Below are positions 1 through 8,354 of a stretch of DNA of 64,000 nt, in pieces. A program made the translations under genes and the position numbers. The stretch's first letter is position 1. Every line of letters begins with the position of its first letter. This DNA is from an uncultured Candidatus Competibacteraceae bacterium (GTDB lineage Bacteria; Pseudomonadota; Gammaproteobacteria; Competibacterales; Competibacteraceae), in NCBI GenBank assembly GCA_903879705.1, contig CAIRMO010000055.1:1-64000 (forward strand), in the 5' to 3' direction. The notes below the pieces were generated by a model. The model ran no database searches, was not told where the DNA came from, and saw only the letters and a list, made by a program, of their open reading frames with translations.

Positions 1-5
1 AGGAG

Positions 6-130
6 CGAACCACCCCGGCCCCTGACGGGGCCACCCCTCCTTACTCAAGGAGGGGAAAAAGCGATGTACCGTGCTGGTTTTATCCCCTCCTTGGATAAGG
101 AGGGGTGGCGCGAAGCGCCGGGGTGGTTCG
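6..130. repeat. Inverted pair of two-hairpin palindromic repeats (family R1)
   Basis: Two copies of one repeat lie head to head. The left copy (6-55) starts CGAACCACCCC and has two perfect hairpins: GGCCCC-TGAC-GGGGCC at 17-32 and CCCCTCCTT-ACTC-AAGGAGGGG at 34-55. The right copy is inverted: CCCCTCCTT-GGAT-AAGGAGGGG at 84-105, GGCGC-GAA-GCGCC at 107-119, then GGGGTGGTTCG to 130. A third, single copy lies at 18130-18178. The short-hairpin stem differs between copies (GGCCCC/GGGGCC against GGCGC/GCGCC) while pairing is kept. This looks like a REP/BIME-type dispersed element. Confidence 0.75.
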
Positions 131-209
131 AAGCGGCAATTTCACAACTCAAATCGGATTCCTGTAGTCGTATAAAGGCAGAATCAACGTAACTGGGTAT
201 GGGAAATTC

Positions 210-662
210 ATGCTGAAACAGTACCTGGATTCCGCCGCCGCCACCGAAGCCATGGGTGCATGGCTGGCTAAATCACTGCCCTCGGGTTGCGTGATTTATC
301 TGTGCGGCGAGCTGGGCGCGGGCAAAACCACGCTGGTGCGGGGTCTGCTCCATACACGCGGTCATTGCGGCAGCGTCAAAAGTCCCACTTACACGTTGGT
401 GGAGCCTTATCAAGTCGCCGACCAGCGGCTGTTTCACTGGGATTTATACCGGCTGGCTGATCCGGAAGAACTGGAATTTCTCGGCCTGCGGGAACAGATC
501 GACGGCGAAGCCATCCTGCTGATTGAATGGCCGGAGCGCGGTTCTGGTGAATTGCCAGCAGCCGATCTGACGATCACGCTGGATTATGCCGACGATGGTC
601 GGAACTGTGCGTTAGAGGCACATTCAGCGGTTGGTCAGGCGGTGATTCAGCAATGGCCTTGA
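210..662 (+). CDS. tsaE: tRNA threonylcarbamoyladenosine biosynthesis ATPase TsaE
   Basis: TsaE is the P-loop ATPase that works with TsaB and TsaD to transfer the threonylcarbamoyl group to A37 of ANN-decoding tRNAs. The 150-residue length is typical. The Walker A motif GELGAGKTT is at residues 33-41. The conserved family blocks SPTYTLVEPY (about 58-67), HWDLYRL (about 77-83) and LIEWPERG (about 104-111) are all present. The gene starts at ATG 210 after the R1 repeat pair and ends 97 bp before valS. Its usual partner (often an amidase, amiB) is not visible and would lie upstream of the window or elsewhere. The identification is confident from the motif set. Confidence 0.93.
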   Translation: MLKQYLDSAAATEAMGAWLAKSLPSGCVIYLCGELGAGKTTLVRGLLHTRGHCGSVKSPTYTLVEPYQVADQRLFHWDLYRLADPEELEFLGLREQIDGEAILLIEWPERGSGELPAADLTITLDYADDGRNCALEAHSAVGQAVIQQWP

Positions 663-759
663 TCGGCCCGCCACGGTTCAAAACCCCCGGCCCGGCCAGC
701 TCGGTTATACTCGCCGCCCTGCTTGAGCTTCCCGACTCTCCGACGACCTGACGAGCGCC

Positions 760-3555
760 ATGGACAAGACTTACGAACCAAACGCCATCGAAGCCCGCTG
801 GTACGCCTTCTGGGAGGAACGTGGCGGTTTCGCCCCCAGCGGCCAGGGTGCGCCCTACTGCATCATGATCCCGCCGCCGAACGTGACCGGCACGTTGCAC
901 ATGGGCCACGCCTTCCAGGACACCATCATGGATGCGCTGACCCGCTATTACCGGATGAAGGGCCACAACACGCTGTGGCAACCGGGCACTGATCACGCCG
1001 GGATTGCGACCCAAATGGTGGTCGAGCGGCAACTCACCGGCGAGGGCAAGACCCGTCACGATTTGGGCCGCGAGGCGTTCATTGACCGGGTGTGGGCGTG
1101 GAAGGCGGAATCCGGTGGCACCATTACCCGGCAGTTGCGGCGGATGGGGGCGTCGCTGGACTGGACGCGAGAACGCTTCACTATGGATGACGGCCTGTCG
1201 GCGGCGGTGCGTGAAGTATTCGTCCGCCTGCACGAGGAAGGCTTGATTTATCGCGGTCAGCGGCTGGTCAACTGGGACCCGGTGCTGCACACCGCCGTTT
1301 CCGATCTGGAAGTGGTCAGCGCCGAGGAAAACGGCTTTCTCTGGCACATCCGCTATCCGTTGGCCGAAGGCGGCGGCGATCTGATCGTGGCGACCACTCG
1401 CCCGGAAACCATGCTGGGCGATAGCGCGGTTGCGGTGCATCCCGACGATGGCCGCTATCAACGCCTGATTGGCTTGCAGGTCGCGCTGCCGTTGACCGGT
1501 CGGCGCATTCCGATCATCGCTGATGAATACGTCGATCCCGCCTTTGGCACCGGCTGCGTCAAGATCACCCCCGCTCACGATTTCAATGACTACGCGGTCG
1601 GCCAGCGCCACCAGTTGCCGTTGATCAACATTTTCACTCCCGACGCGAAGATCAATGACAACGGCCCGGAAGCCTATCGCGGTCTGGATCGGTTCGAGGC
1701 CCGCAAGCGGATCGTCGCCGATCTGGAGGAACTGGGGCTGATGGCCGAGATCAAGCCGCATAAATTAATGGCCCCACGCGGCGACCGCAGTCATGCCATC
1801 GTCGAACCGTTCCTGACTGATCAGTGGTATGTGAAAACCGCGCCGCTGGCTGGTCCGGCGATTGCCGCAGTCAAGAGCGGGCGGATCCAGTTCATCCCGG
1901 AGAACTGGGAGAAAACCTATTTCGACTGGATGAGCCGGATCGAGGATTGGTGCATCAGCCGGCAAATCTGGTGGGGGCATCGCATCCCGGCCTGGTATGA
2001 CGACCACGGCCAGGTCTACGTCGGGCGCAATGAAGCCGAAGTGCGGGCCAAACATGACCTCAAGCCGGAAGTGACGCTGACCCAAGACCCGGACGTGCTG
2101 GATACCTGGTTTTCCTCGGCGCTGTGGCCGTTTTCGACCCTCGGCTGGCCGGAACAGACCGAGGCGCTCAAGACCTTTTACCCGACCAGCGTCCTCGTCA
2201 CCGGCTTCGACATCATCTTCTTCTGGGTCGCCCGGATGATCATGATGGGGCTAAAATTCATGGGCGATGTGCCGTTCCATGAGGTCTACATCCACGGTCT
2301 GGTGCGCGATCACGAAGGCCAGAAAATGTCCAAGTCCAAGGGCAACGTGCTGGACCCGCTGGATTTGATCGACGGCGTAGCGCTTGATGAACTGGTTGCC
2401 AAGCGCACCACCGGGCTGATGCAGCCACAAATGGCTCCGCGTATCGACAAGGCAACCCGGAAGCAGTTTCCCGCCGGCATTCACGCCCACGGCACCGACG
2501 CGCTGCGCTTCACCTTCGCCGCCCTGGCGACCACCGGGCGCGACATCGTGTTCGACATGGGCCGGGTCGAGGGTTACCGCAACTTCTGCAACAAGCTGTG
2601 GAATGCCGCCCGCTATGTGCTGATGAACACCGAAGGTCACGATACCGGGGTGAACGGCGGCGCGGTTGAACTCAGTCAGGCTGACCGCTGGATTCGCTCG
2701 CGCTTGCAGGACACCATCGCCGAGGCCAATGCGGGGATGTGCGATTACCGGCTGGATCAAGTCGCGCAGGCGCTCTATGAATTCACCTGGAACACGTTTT
2801 GCGACTGGTATCTGGAACTGGCCAAGCCGGTATTGACCGATCCCGCCAGTCCCGAAGCCGCGCAACGGGGCACCCGGCAAACGCTGGTGCAAGTGCTGGA
2901 AATCCTGTTACGGCTGCTGCATCCACTGATGCCGTTCATCACCGAGGAAATCTGGCAACGGGTCGCGCCGCTGGCATTGACGCCCTCGCCCCTTGAGGGA
3001 AAGGGCTGGGGTGAGGGGAGTTCCATCATGCTCCAGCCCTATCCCGCCGCCGATTCGGCGCGGATCGATGCCGCAGCGGTGGCCGAAATCGAATGGTTGC
3101 GGCAAGTCTTGGGCGGGGTACGCCGGATCCGCGCCGAAATGAATATCGCGCCCGGTAAACCGTTGCCGGTGCTGTTGCAGCACGGATCGCCAGAGGATCA
3201 GGAACGGCTGGAACGACATCGGCGGGAATTGCTAACCTTGGGCCGGCTGGATTCGCTGACCTGGCTCGGTGAGAACGATCTGGCCCCGGAAGCCGCCACC
3301 GCGCTGGCCGGACGGATGAACCTGCTGATCCCGCTGTCCGGCCTGATCGACAAAGCCGTGGAAAGTGCCCGGCTGACCAAAGAAATCGCTAAATTAGGCA
3401 AAGAGGCCGAACGCGGTGTCGCCAAACTGGGCAACACCGATTTTATCGCTCGCGCCCCGGTGGAAGTCGTGGCAAAGGAACGCGCCCGCGTCGCCGAACT
3501 CCAAATCGCGGTCGCCAAACTGGAAGAACAGTGGGTCCGCATCCAGCACCTGTGA
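760..3555 (+). CDS. valS: Valyl-tRNA synthetase
   Basis: Class I aminoacyl-tRNA synthetase that charges tRNA-Val in the cytoplasm. The protein has 931 residues, close to other bacterial ValS. The HIGH-type motif appears as [14 protein letters not shown] (about residues 43-56) and the KMSKS loop as [10 protein letters not shown] (about 523-532). The editing domain lies between them, and the C-terminal 65 residues form the Lys/Glu/Ala-rich coiled coil typical of ValS. Residues 740-754 ([15 protein letters not shown]) do not look like synthetase sequence. They are encoded by a dispersed palindromic repeat that has been inserted in frame in the anticodon-binding region (see the repeat at 2981-3020). 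The start at ATG 760 gives the expected N-terminus [11 protein letters not shown]. Confidence 0.97.
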   Translation: MDKTYEPNAIEARWYAFWEERGGFAPSGQGAPYCIMIPPPNVTGTLHMGHAFQDTIMDALTRYYRMKGHNTLWQPGTDHAGIATQMVVERQLTGEGKTRHDLGREAFIDRVWAWKAESGGTITRQLRRMGASLDWTRERFTMDDGLSAAVREVFVRLHEEGLIYRGQRLVNWDPVLHTAVSDLEVVSAEENGFLWHIRYPLAEGGGDLIVATTRPETMLGDSAVAVHPDDGRYQRLIGLQVALPLTGRRIPIIADEYVDPAFGTGCVKITPAHDFNDYAVGQRHQLPLINIFTPDAKINDNGPEAYRGLDRFEARKRIVADLEELGLMAEIKPHKLMAPRGDRSHAIVEPFLTDQWYVKTAPLAGPAIAAVKSGRIQFIPENWEKTYFDWMSRIEDWCISRQIWWGHRIPAWYDDHGQVYVGRNEAEVRAKHDLKPEVTLTQDPDVLDTWFSSALWPFSTLGWPEQTEALKTFYPTSVLVTGFDIIFFWVARMIMMGLKFMGDVPFHEVYIHGLVRDHEGQKMSKSKGNVLDPLDLIDGVALDELVAKRTTGLMQPQMAPRIDKATRKQFPAGIHAHGTDALRFTFAALATTGRDIVFDMGRVEGYRNFCNKLWNAARYVLMNTEGHDTGVNGGAVELSQADRWIRSRLQDTIAEANAGMCDYRLDQVAQALYEFTWNTFCDWYLELAKPVLTDPASPEAAQRGTRQTLVQVLEILLRLLHPLMPFITEEIWQRVAPLALTPSPLEGKGWGEGSSIMLQPYPAADSARIDAAAVAEIEWLRQVLGGVRRIRAEMNIAPGKPLPVLLQHGSPEDQERLERHRRELLTLGRLDSLTWLGENDLAPEAATALAGRMNLLIPLSGLIDKAVESARLTKEIAKLGKEAERGVAKLGNTDFIARAPVEVVAKERARVAELQIAVAKLEEQWVRIQHL
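2981..3020. repeat. In-frame palindromic repeat inside valS (family R3)
   Basis: Imperfect inverted repeat CCCTCGCCCC ... GGGGTGAGGG (arms 2983-2992 and 3008-3017) with an inner CCCTT/GAGGG/AAGGG core. It reads as residues [14 protein letters not shown] in valS. This composition matches the common proteobacterial dispersed repeats that encode 'LTPSPLPEGEG'-like peptides wherever they land in frame. A related sequence lies at 49594-49640 in an unrelated gene. Confidence 0.65.
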
Positions 3556-3599
3556 AATTTCGAGAACCTGCTCCCGATCCCCAAAGCTAAGGAAAACCA

Positions 3600-4679
3600 A
3601 TGGACACTCAACCCGCTCCCATCCCGGCCAAGCCTAAACTGGCCGCCAAAGTCACCCAGGTCGCCACCTTCTATAACCCGCGCACCTGGAAGGAAAAGGG
3701 TCTGTGGTGGACTCTCGGCCTGTTTTTAGTCACTTATGCCATCGTGGTGATCGTGCTGGGCTTCATCTGGTCGCGTTCACCCGGCGAGTTTGATCCCCGC
3801 ACCAGTGCGCTGGAGATCGCCAAAAATGACCAGAAGAAGCTGGTGCCAGGCTATGTGACTACCGCTACCGCCATAAAAATCGCGGAAACGCTGCTGGACA
3901 AACCCGGCGGCTATCTCAGCAATGACGTGACGCCGCCCGGCGTTTATCTCGATAACATTCCCAACTGGGAATTTGGGGCGCTAACTGAACTGCGTGATTT
4001 GACCAGTTCCCTGCACGATCACTTCAGCCGCTCCCAAACCCAGTCGATAGATGACAAGGATTTGCAAGCCGCCCGATCCAAATTTAATTACGACGAGAAA
4101 TCGTGGATATTGCCTTCCACGGAGTCCGAGTACCGCACCGGAATCGAGGCGCTCTACCGTTACCTGAATCGACTGGCTGACCAAAAAGCCATGGACGGTC
4201 AGTTTTTCACTCGTGCCGACAATCTGAGCGCTTATCTTGAGGTGGTTGCCAAGCGGCTGGGCGGCACGGCACAACGCTTGGCGGCCAGCGTCGGTCAAAT
4301 CCGGTTTGATCTGAATCTGGCCGGCGATCCTGATGCCCGCCAGTCCACGCCGACCCCGAATCAGATCGAGGTTAAAACGCCGTGGCTGAAAATTGACGAT
4401 GTGTTTTTTGAGGCGCGGGGCTATACCTGGGCGCTGCTGCATACGTTAAAGGCGCTGGAAGTCGATTTTGGCGATGTGCTGCAAAAAAAGAACGCGCTGA
4501 TATCGCTTAAACAAATCATCCGGGAACTGGAGAATACCCAGGCGTTTATCTGGAGTCCGATGATTCTTAATGGCACCGGCTTTGGTTTGATGGCTAATCA
4601 CTCGTTGATCATGGCCTCCTACATCTCCCGCGCCAATGCCGCCATCATTGATTTGCGTAATCTGCTGATTCAAGGTTGA
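3600..4679 (+). CDS. DUF2333 family inner-membrane protein
   Basis: A 359-residue protein matching the gammaproteobacterial DUF2333 family in general layout. It has a short Pro/Lys-rich cytoplasmic N-terminus, one transmembrane helix at about residues 37-58, and a large, mostly helical periplasmic part. Conserved-looking stretches include GGYLSNDVTPPG and NWEFGALTELRD. No catalytic motif is visible and no function is known for the family. It lies 44 bp after valS and 15 bp before the next gene, so the three may be co-transcribed. The start ATG 3600 follows an AAGGAAAACC Shine-Dalgarno-like stretch. Family assignment is from memory of the N-terminal pattern. Confidence 0.75.
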   Translation: MDTQPAPIPAKPKLAAKVTQVATFYNPRTWKEKGLWWTLGLFLVTYAIVVIVLGFIWSRSPGEFDPRTSALEIAKNDQKKLVPGYVTTATAIKIAETLLDKPGGYLSNDVTPPGVYLDNIPNWEFGALTELRDLTSSLHDHFSRSQTQSIDDKDLQAARSKFNYDEKSWILPSTESEYRTGIEALYRYLNRLADQKAMDGQFFTRADNLSAYLEVVAKRLGGTAQRLAASVGQIRFDLNLAGDPDARQSTPTPNQIEVKTPWLKIDDVFFEARGYTWALLHTLKALEVDFGDVLQKKNALISLKQIIRELENTQAFIWSPMILNGTGFGLMANHSLIMASYISRANAAIIDLRNLLIQG

Positions 4680-4694
4680 AGGTTAAGGGCGTGC

Positions 4695-5447
4695 ATGGCG
4701 GATTTTAAAACTCATCTGCTGGTGGCGGCGGCAGGCAGTGGACTGGCTGCCACTGCACTCGTTATGAGTGGCCCATTCTCCCATCAGGCAGTGATGGGCT
4801 ATTTTACCCTCGGCGTCATTGGCGGTTTGTTGCCGGATATTGATTCGCCAACCTCGATTCCGATTCGGATTGCCTTTGCCACGCTGTCGGTCGTCGCCGG
4901 GTTTCTAGTGGCGTTTACCTTTGGAAAACACTATTCGCTGCTGGAATTGTTAATACTATGGGCAGGGTGTTTTTTAATCATCCGCTACGGGTTGCTGAAC
5001 CTGTTTACCCGGCTGACGACCCATCGTGGGCTGATCCATTCCATTCCGGCAGGCATTGGTTTTGGTTTGGCCACGACGGCCCTGGTTTTTCACGGCTTCC
5101 GCAGTTCGGCAATAGACGCCTGGCTGTGCGGTCTGTTTGTCACCCTGGGCTTTATCGTGCATTTGCTACTGGACGAGTGGTATAGCGTTAATCTGTACGG
5201 CAAGAAGCTGCTGAAAAAGTCTTTCGGTACGGCGTTCTGTTTAGGCAGTTTGAAGCAACCACTCGGCACTGTGGCGTTGTATCTGACCGTGAGCGGGCTG
5301 CTGCTGTGCTGTCCGTCGCCGCGTCCGGTTGCCGCATTGATGGCGGATAGAACCCAGAGCGCCGTCACTCAACGGCTATGGCCCGGCGCCGCGTGGTTTC
5401 AGGGGTTCCTGCGCCGGGTGACGCCCGCCAGCTTGACCAGCAGGTGA
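4695..5447 (+). CDS. YdjM-like membrane-bound metal-dependent hydrolase (DUF457)
   Basis: A 250-residue polytopic membrane protein. It has the DUF457/YdjM pattern: an N-terminal FKTH motif with His7, PDIDS at residues 47-51, and HRGLIHS at residues 110-116. These acidic and histidine residues are the presumed metal ligands. About five hydrophobic helices follow. E. coli YdjM belongs to the same family and is LexA-regulated; no LexA box was recognised here. It starts 15 bp after the DUF2333 gene. The C-terminal 40 residues (Arg/Ala-rich) look poorly conserved. The physiological substrate is unknown. Confidence 0.75.
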   Translation: MADFKTHLLVAAAGSGLAATALVMSGPFSHQAVMGYFTLGVIGGLLPDIDSPTSIPIRIAFATLSVVAGFLVAFTFGKHYSLLELLILWAGCFLIIRYGLLNLFTRLTTHRGLIHSIPAGIGFGLATTALVFHGFRSSAIDAWLCGLFVTLGFIVHLLLDEWYSVNLYGKKLLKKSFGTAFCLGSLKQPLGTVALYLTVSGLLLCCPSPRPVAALMADRTQSAVTQRLWPGAAWFQGFLRRVTPASLTSR

Positions 5448-5488
5448 ATTAAGAATTGCTGGATCTGATTAAAAAATCTGGAGGTTTT

Positions 5489-5962
5489 TTGAAAGCGTCT
5501 GTTTATATTGAAACGTCGGTTTTCAGCTATTTGACCGCACGACCAAGCAATGATTTACGCGCCATGGCAAATCAGAATGCGACAATAGAGTGGTGGGAAA
5601 CACAACGGCCAAATTACAGTATCTTTGCGTCTGATCTGGTCGTAGCTGAAGCTGGTAAAGGCAATCCAGAAGCGGCACAGCGTCGGTTAGCTGCAATCAC
5701 TAGCCTGCCTTTACTGCAAATTTTTCCCGAAGTCAGAAAATTAGCGCAGGCACTTATCGAAAATCACGCACTGCCCACGAAAGCAGAGGCAGATGCCTAT
5801 CATGTCGCTATTACTACTGTGAACGGCATGGAGTATTTGCTTACATGGAATTGTACGCACATTGCAAACGCATATACACGGCCTAAAATTGAAGCTACTT
5901 GCAGGGGGCTTGGCTATGAGCCACCCGTTATTTGCACCCCATTCGAACTCATGGAGATTTAA
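5489..5962 (+). CDS. PIN-domain protein (VapC-like toxin candidate)
   Basis: A PIN-fold protein of about 157 residues. I chose the TTG at 5489 over an upstream TTG at 5456. A GGAGG sits at 5480-5484 just before it, and the product then begins LKASVYIETSVFSYL, the usual N-terminus of this PIN subgroup. Acidic residues expected for the active site include the Glu in YIETS and Asp/Glu in the middle (DLVVAEAGKG, EADAYHVA). The C-terminal WNCTHIANA motif is typical of the group. Members are predicted RNases. The gene overlaps no neighbour and is 2 bp from the following antitoxin-like gene. The pair is clearly AT-richer than the flanking genes, suggesting horizontal acquisition. Confidence 0.75.
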   Translation: MKASVYIETSVFSYLTARPSNDLRAMANQNATIEWWETQRPNYSIFASDLVVAEAGKGNPEAAQRRLAAITSLPLLQIFPEVRKLAQALIENHALPTKAEADAYHVAITTVNGMEYLLTWNCTHIANAYTRPKIEATCRGLGYEPPVICTPFELMEI

Positions 5963-5964
5963 AT

Positions 5965-6423
5965 ATGTGGCAAGACCCCATCGTTGCTGAGACGCGCATT
6001 CTCCGAGATGAGTATGTACGTCAGTTTAATTATGACGCCGATGCTATTTTTAAAGACCTTATGGCAAAGCAGGCTACGCATCCAGAACGCATGGTTTCAT
6101 TCCCACCGCGCAAGCCGATAGCAAGTGCAGTTGCTTCCCAGCAAGGCGTTGCTAGAGACATTAGCTTGGATAATCAAGTTGACAAATTGAAATATCATCC
6201 ATCTGAAATTAAAAAAGAAATAGGGCATATTGAAGAAAATAGCGTTTCACCCGAAGAAAAAGCGCGCATGATTGAAGAGTCTTATGTAGAAGAGGCCATA
6301 ATAAAAGGTATTGAGCTGGGTAAAGTTGAAATCGCTAAAACCATGTTAGCAAAAAATCTTAGTGTTTCAGTGATTATGGAATTAACCGGTTTAGACGAAC
6401 CAACGATTTTGACCCTTGAATGA
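5965..6423 (+). CDS. Antitoxin-like N-terminus joined to an Rpn/PD-(D/E)XK-transposase-type tail
   Basis: The ATG at 5965 is preferred because the product then starts MWQDPIVAETRILRDEYVR, the standard start of the small proteins that pair with PIN toxins of this type. The first 45 residues fit that antitoxin-like family and end at the Pro/Arg motif PPRKP. Normally the protein would stop soon after. Here it continues for about 105 residues. The last 45 (GIELGKVEIAKTMLAKNLSV, then MELTGLDEP) resemble the C-terminal segment of Rpn-type/PD-(D/E)XK nuclease 'transposase' proteins. No nuclease catalytic core is present. It is probably a fusion left by a deletion or insertion. Low GC is shared with the PIN gene. 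Confidence 0.55.
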   Translation: MWQDPIVAETRILRDEYVRQFNYDADAIFKDLMAKQATHPERMVSFPPRKPIASAVASQQGVARDISLDNQVDKLKYHPSEIKKEIGHIEENSVSPEEKARMIEESYVEEAIIKGIELGKVEIAKTMLAKNLSVSVIMELTGLDEPTILTLE

Positions 6424-6560
6424 ATAGGCAGGGGGCGATTGATGGCTTGGAAAGAATAGGCGATCAGGCCAGCCAGGACGTTCAGTCACCGCCCAGCCTC
6501 AACTAAACTTCTAGGCTTTACCCTTATTTCAAGGAACTGCTCTCAACGGTCAGGAACGCC

Positions 6561-7721
6561 ATGCTCCCCAATTTCTCCCCGGACTCCGTCGGACGGGTCA
6601 CACCCCAGACCGCTTCTTTCACCGAACCACTGGCGTTGGATTGTGGCCGGTTATTGAACGGCTACGATCTGGTTTACGAAACCTACGGAACATTGAACGC
6701 TGACCACAGCAATGCGGTGATGATCTGTCATGCGCTATCGGGCGACCATCACGTCGCCGGTTATCACGAAAATGCTGACCTGAACAAGCCGGGCTGGTGG
6801 GATAACGGCATTGGCCCCGGCAAGCCCATGGATACCCGCGAATTTTTCGTGGTCTGCTGCAACAATCTGGGTGGCTGCAAAGGCTCGACCGGCCCGACTG
6901 CGATCAATCCCGACACCCGCAAGCCCTACGGCCCGGATTTCCCCATCGTCACGGTCAGAGACTGGGTCCTCAGTCAGGCCCGACTGGCTGACCGGCTCGG
7001 CATTCAGCAATGGGCGGCGGTGATCGGCGGCAGTCTCGGCGGGATGCAGGCGATGCAGTGGGCGATTGCCTTTCCTGAACGGGTGCGCCATGCGCTGGTC
7101 ATTGCTGCCGCGCCCCGGTTATCGGCTATGAACATCGCTTTTAACGAGGTGGCCCGGCAGGCGATCTTGTCCGATCCCGACTTCCACCACGGTCATTATT
7201 ACGATTTTGGCGTCGTGCCACGCCGGGGATTGATGCTGGCCCGAATGCTCGGTCATATCACTTATCTTTCGGAAGAAGGAATGCGGGCCAAATTTGGGCG
7301 TGAACTGCGCGAAGGCAAGCCGAACTTTAATTTTGATACCGAGTTTGAGGTCGAAAGTTATTTGCGCCATCAGGGCCATGCTTTCGTTGACCGGTTTGAC
7401 GCTAATACCTATCTGCTGATTACCAAGACTCTGGATTATTTCGATCCGGCGGCGGATTTTGATAGCGATTTATCTGCCGCTTTTCACCGGGCATTGGCGC
7501 GGTTTTTGGTGATCTCATTTACTAGCGACTGGCGATTTGCTCCGGCCCGGTCGCGGGAAATCGTACAGGCGCTGGTGCGGGCCGGGCGCGAAGTGAGTTA
7601 CGCTGAAATCCCTTCGGCTTACGGCCACGACGCCTTTCTGATGCCAATTCCGCTCTATCACGACCTCCTGCGCAACTATCTGATGCGGGTCGCCCGCGAG
7701 GTAAACGGCCATGCGGCCTGA
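6561..7721 (+). CDS. metX: Homoserine O-acyltransferase MetX
   Basis: Alpha/beta-hydrolase-fold enzyme that acylates homoserine with acetyl-CoA or succinyl-CoA in methionine synthesis. The protein has 386 residues, the usual MetX length. The nucleophile serine is S158 in [10 protein letters not shown]. The remaining triad residues are the Asp in FTSDWRF and the His in AYGHDAFLM near the C-terminus. The [13 protein letters not shown] block (about residues 100-112) is family-diagnostic. The start ATG 6561 gives [13 protein letters not shown]. It overlaps metW by 11 bp, the standard metX-metW arrangement. Whether the acyl donor is acetyl- or succinyl-CoA cannot be decided here. Confidence 0.95.
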   Translation: MLPNFSPDSVGRVTPQTASFTEPLALDCGRLLNGYDLVYETYGTLNADHSNAVMICHALSGDHHVAGYHENADLNKPGWWDNGIGPGKPMDTREFFVVCCNNLGGCKGSTGPTAINPDTRKPYGPDFPIVTVRDWVLSQARLADRLGIQQWAAVIGGSLGGMQAMQWAIAFPERVRHALVIAAAPRLSAMNIAFNEVARQAILSDPDFHHGHYYDFGVVPRRGLMLARMLGHITYLSEEGMRAKFGRELREGKPNFNFDTEFEVESYLRHQGHAFVDRFDANTYLLITKTLDYFDPAADFDSDLSAAFHRALARFLVISFTSDWRFAPARSREIVQALVRAGREVSYAEIPSAYGHDAFLMPIPLYHDLLRNYLMRVAREVNGHAA

Positions 7722-8304
7722 ACTGGATTTGATCAGCGAGTGGATTCGCCCCGGAGCGCGGATTCTCGATCTGGGTTGTGGCGATGGTGCCTTGCTGGCC
7801 TATTTACGCAAGCACCGGCAAGTCAGTGGCTACGGCCTGGAAATCGATCCCGCTAACCTGGTCCAATGTATTCGCGCCGGGGTAAATGTGATTCACGCCG
7901 ATCTGGAAGCGGGGCTGGCCGACTTCGGCGACAGCAGCTTTGACTATGTGATCATGACCCAAACTTTGCAGGCGGTGAAACACACTGAGGCGCTTCTCGA
8001 TGAAATGCTGCGAGTGGGTCGGCAAGGGATTGTTACTTTTCCCAATTTCGGGTTCTGGCGCTGCCGGCGGCAAATCGCTCTGCACGGATTGATGCCGGTG
8101 GTGAAAACTTTGCCCTATCAGTGGTATGACACGCCGAACGTGCATCTTTTCACTCTGCGTGATTTCGAGGAATTGTGCCGGCGCAAGCGGATCGACATCC
8201 TGCAACGCATGGTGCTGGATCACGCCCACCAACCCCGCTCCTGGCCGCGCTGGTGGCCTAACCTGTTGGGCGAAATCGCCTTGTACCGGCTGGGCCGGGC
8301 CTGA
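7711..8304 (+). CDS. metW: Methionine biosynthesis protein MetW
   Basis: MetW is a class I SAM-methyltransferase-fold protein of 197 residues that is co-encoded with MetX and needed for its function in several proteobacteria. The SAM-binding glycine motif [12 protein letters not shown] is at residues 20-31, followed by the acidic strand end at GYGLEID. The conserved block [17 protein letters not shown] (about 111-127) and the motif [14 protein letters not shown] (about 135-148) are typical of MetW. The start at ATG 7711 lies inside the 3' end of metX. It ends 50 bp before a restriction-modification gene that interrupts the local context. Confidence 0.95.
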   Translation: MRPELDLISEWIRPGARILDLGCGDGALLAYLRKHRQVSGYGLEIDPANLVQCIRAGVNVIHADLEAGLADFGDSSFDYVIMTQTLQAVKHTEALLDEMLRVGRQGIVTFPNFGFWRCRRQIALHGLMPVVKTLPYQWYDTPNVHLFTLRDFEELCRRKRIDILQRMVLDHAHQPRSWPRWWPNLLGEIALYRLGRA

Positions 8305-8354
8305 AAGCTGGCGTAGCTCGGGCTGTTAGCCAGGCCCCACCCAGGAGATGTTAA

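Noticed and set aside
120-140. GGTTCGAA resembling a tRNA T-arm
   Set aside because: It is the end of the R1 repeat; no acceptor stem or anticodon arm can be drawn around it.
574-1761. Long minus-strand open frame opposite valS
   Set aside because: It is the high-GC antisense shadow of valS; the sense frame has all synthetase motifs.
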